DNA from: an uncultured Ectothiorhodospiraceae bacterium
Lineage (GTDB): Bacteria; Pseudomonadota; Gammaproteobacteria; Nevskiales; Oceanococcaceae
Reading direction: 5' to 3'
DNA length: 64,000 nucleotides
NCBI GenBank assembly: GCA_937141935.1
Contig: CAKZQS010000002.1
Location: forward strand, 1 to 64,000
Below the pieces are notes generated by a model, which was not told where the DNA came from, did no database searches, and was given only the letters and a program-made list of their open reading frames with translations. Below, piece after piece: positions 62,362-64,000 of this stretch. The stretch's first letter is position 1. Each line of letters starts with the position of its first letter. A program made the translations under genes and the position numbers.

Positions 62362-63525
62362 TTGCGTCTGACGGCCATCCGGCTCGCCGGCTTCAAATCC
62401 TTCGTCGATCGGACCGAGTTGCGCCTGTCATCCAACCTGACGGCCATCGTCGGGCCCAATGGTTGCGGCAAGTCCAACCTGATCGACGCGGTGCGCTGGG
62501 TGCTCGGCGAATCCAGCGCCCGGCAGCTGCGCGGCACCTCGCTGGAGGACGTGATCTTTACCGGCTCGCGCACGCGCAAGCCCGTCGGCCGCGCCTCGAT
62601 CGAGCTGGTTTTCGACAACAGCGACAACACGCTCAGCGGCCAGTGGGGCGCTTATACCGAGATCGCGGTGCGCCGCGAGCTCAGCCGCGACGGCCAGTCG
62701 CTGTTCTTCATCAACGGCCAGCGCTGCCGCCGCAAGGATGTCACCGAGCTCTTCCTGGGCACCGGCCTGGGGCCGCGTGCCAACTACGCCATCATCGAGC
62801 AGGGCACGATCTCGCGCCTGGTCGAGGCGCAGCCGGATGACCTGCGGCAGATGCTCGAAGAGGCCGCCGGCGTCTCGCGCTACAAGGAAAAGCGCCGCGA
62901 GACCGAGACCCGCATCCGCCACACGCGCGAAAACCTGGAGCGCCTGCAGGACCTGATCGGCGAGCTGGACGAGCGCCTGGCCAAGCTCAAGCGCCAGGTC
63001 TCGGCCGCCGAGCGCTACAAGGCGCTGCGCGCCGAGCAGCGCACCCTGCGCGCGGCGCACTTCGGCCTGCGCTGGCAGCAGGCCCAGGCCCAGTGCGCCA
63101 CCGCCGACGAGGGGCTGCGCGAGCGCGAGGCCGCGGCCGAGCTGTCGCGCCGCGCGCTGACCGAGGCCATGGCCGCGCTGAACACGGCCGAGACCGCCCA
63201 GTCCGAGGCCGCGGCCACCGGCCGTGCCGCCGACGAGCGCTATTACGCGGCGCAGGCCGACCTGGCCCGCGTCGAGCAGGAGCTGGCCCACCAGCAACAG
63301 ATGCGCAACGTGCGCGAGGGCGAACTGGAGGAGCTGCGCGCCGAGGCCCAGCGGCTGGAGCAGCGCCTGCAGCAGGCGCGCGCCCTCGGTCATGGCCTTG
63401 CCGACCGCGGCGTCTTGGCCGCTCATCGGACCGATGAGCGCGATCTTCACCGTGTCTTCGGCAGCGCTGAAAATCCTGGGCGCGAATATCACGGCCTGTG
63501 CGACCACGAAAATACCCAGCAATAG
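62362..63525 (+). CDS. smc: Chromosome partition protein Smc, N-terminal fragment with foreign tail
   Basis: The TTG start gives the canonical opening [16 protein letters not shown] and has GGGGGGAG ahead. Walker [10 protein letters not shown], the [13 protein letters not shown] region and the ATPase-to-coil passage [17 protein letters not shown] are intact, followed by coiled coil up to about residue 341 ([10 protein letters not shown], base 63384). After a GGCGCGCGCC palindrome the frame runs 47 more codons of non-SMC sequence to a stop at 63525. A full SMC is about 1150-1200 residues, so the hinge, second coil and C-terminal ATPase half are missing. Smc is important for chromosome segregation; loss is unlikely, so the break is probably an artefact of the sequence's edge. 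Confidence 0.9.
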   Translation: MRLTAIRLAGFKSFVDRTELRLSSNLTAIVGPNGCGKSNLIDAVRWVLGESSARQLRGTSLEDVIFTGSRTRKPVGRASIELVFDNSDNTLSGQWGAYTEIAVRRELSRDGQSLFFINGQRCRRKDVTELFLGTGLGPRANYAIIEQGTISRLVEAQPDDLRQMLEEAAGVSRYKEKRRETETRIRHTRENLERLQDLIGELDERLAKLKRQVSAAERYKALRAEQRTLRAAHFGLRWQQAQAQCATADEGLREREAAAELSRRALTEAMAALNTAETAQSEAAATGRAADERYYAAQADLARVEQELAHQQQMRNVREGELEELRAEAQRLEQRLQQARALGHGLADRGVLAAHRTDERDLHRVFGSAENPGREYHGLCDHENTQQ

Positions 63526-63546
63526 CCAACTCAAAAGGCGCGTCAT
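63385..63546 (-). pseudogene. 5' fragment of a Liv-type ABC substrate-binding protein gene
   Basis: On the minus strand, an ATG at 63546 opens a signal peptide ([18 protein letters not shown]) and the start of a type-I binding protein: [20 protein letters not shown] followed by TEG. The homology ends at the palindrome 63375-63384, where the smc coil (in the opposite orientation) begins. About 54 codons are present. Its GC content looks lower than the main chromosome but much higher than the AT-rich DNA next to it, so it could come from a third source. Confidence 0.7.
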
Positions 63547-64000
63547 CCCAGGTTCCCCCAAAATTCTTTGAAATTATTTTCGTATTTTTTAGAAACTTGT
63601 AAACATAACTTATTGAACTGTTTTCTTGACATTTTTTGTGCTTTTACATTTTTCTCTTGTTCTACTAATCTCTCAGTTGGTAAGCCATTATTATCAAAAC
63701 CAAATGGATATATACAATTTCTTATTAAGAAAGAATGGCTATGAAACGGAGGATTATACTTACTTGCTGTTTTATTATCCTAAAGAAGTCGCCGATACTG
63801 GAGAATTAATTTTTGACACAAAACTAATCAAAATTAAAACATATCCTAAAAGAGGAGAAAAAGTATTCAAACAAGCAATTAAAATTTTGCAGGGGAATAT
63901 CAAACGATAGTGGATAAATTTCTAAAATAAAATTATCAATTTATGATATATATCTAATTTAATATAAATAAGTTAAGCACAATCAGGACCGAGATAACAG
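63547..64000. other. AT-rich terminal segment of foreign origin
   Basis: From about 63555 the composition falls from roughly 70% to roughly 25-30% GC by eye, with no transition. Long A and T runs dominate. Apart from the nuclease fragment at 63626-63910 no gene is recognisable. No terminal repeats, integrase or tRNA mark an integration. Confidence 0.85.
63626..63910 (+). CDS. C-terminal fragment of a Cas4-like PD-(D/E)XK nuclease family protein
   Basis: 94 codons from a TTG, though homology seems to start only near residue 21 (HYYQNQMDIYNFLLRKNGY). The pattern YYQNQMDIYNFLL, then EDYTYLLFYYPKEV, IFDTKLIKIKT and a C-terminal Lys-rich helix (EKVFKQAIKILQG), matches the end of RecB/Cas4-like PD-(D/E)XK nucleases abundant in Parcubacteria and other candidate-phyla bacteria. 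The catalytic D-ExK part and the cluster cysteines should lie upstream but are missing; upstream frames are closed. Codon use is AT-rich, unlike everything else in the window. Confidence 0.6.
   Translation: MTFFVLLHFSLVLLISQLVSHYYQNQMDIYNFLLRKNGYETEDYTYLLFYYPKEVADTGELIFDTKLIKIKTYPKRGEKVFKQAIKILQGNIKR

Noticed and set aside
63547-64000. AT-rich end as a genomic island or prophage edge
   Set aside because: No integrase, attachment repeat or tRNA target; a second unrelated junction 170 bases away makes an assembly chimera more likely.

Overview
The window is about 63.5 kb of very GC-rich chromosome (roughly 70% GC by eye) from a gammaproteobacterium, followed by about 450 bases of AT-rich DNA that does not belong to it. 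The assignment rests on the initiator tRNA-rimP-nusA-infB-rbfA-truB-rpsO-pnp block at 33.1-41.9 kb, the dksA-gluQ pair at 59.5-60.9 kb, a short QueF, and the PHB regulator PhaR. The lineage within Gammaproteobacteria cannot be fixed from the sequence. Respiratory and envelope content (some 37 c-type haem motifs, many lipoproteins, an outer-membrane barrel) suggests a free-living, metabolically versatile aquatic or sediment organism.

Layout. 0-6.6 kb: the end of a DadA-like D-amino acid dehydrogenase, an M19-dipeptidase-like lipoprotein, and a lipoprotein fusing a parallel beta-helix to a dihaem cytochrome. 6.6-9.6 kb: a DNA-repair pair (DUF4130-UdgX fusion and its linked radical SAM protein). 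9.6-16.6 kb: hemerythrin, PadR regulator, nitronate monooxygenase-like flavoprotein, SRPBCC protein, a second M19-like lipoprotein and a polytopic membrane protein. 16.7-26.4 kb, all on the minus strand: a Liv-type ABC importer (lipoprotein binding protein, LivF, LivG, LivH, LivM) with an embedded acyl-CoA ligase, a DASS/SLC13 carrier and a Tat-exported PLP enzyme, which looks like an organic-acid uptake and activation locus. 26.7-33.0 kb: penicillin-acylase lipoprotein, a methyltransferase, and a small lipoprotein translationally coupled to a collagen-like protein. 33.1-42.0 kb: the translation and RNA-decay block with recognisable promoters and terminators.

42.0-58.3 kb is the most unusual part. 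A pentahaem cytochrome faces a plus-strand series: flavoprotein-(cNMP)2-polyferredoxin fusion, cytochrome b-like membrane protein, FHA-TM-decahaem protein, double-HbpS lipoprotein, outer-membrane beta-barrel, decahaem protein with a beta-propeller, and a membrane-anchored beta-helix protein. Together these could carry electrons from a cytoplasmic pyridine nucleotide or Fe-S donor through the inner membrane and periplasm toward the outer membrane, gated by cyclic nucleotide and phospho-signals. This is inference; I know of no characterised system with this composition.

58.3-63.4 kb: an intergenic region with a good small-RNA candidate (sigma70-type promoter, about 126 nt, intrinsic terminator), then phaR, gluQ, dksA, a HAD phosphatase, queF and the start of smc. 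smc breaks off at about 63,384 at a palindromic GGCGCGCGCC, where the sequence changes to the inverted 5' end of a Liv-type binding-protein gene and then to AT-rich DNA with a Cas4-like nuclease fragment resembling those of candidate-phyla bacteria. I read this right edge as a probable assembly or amplification chimera.
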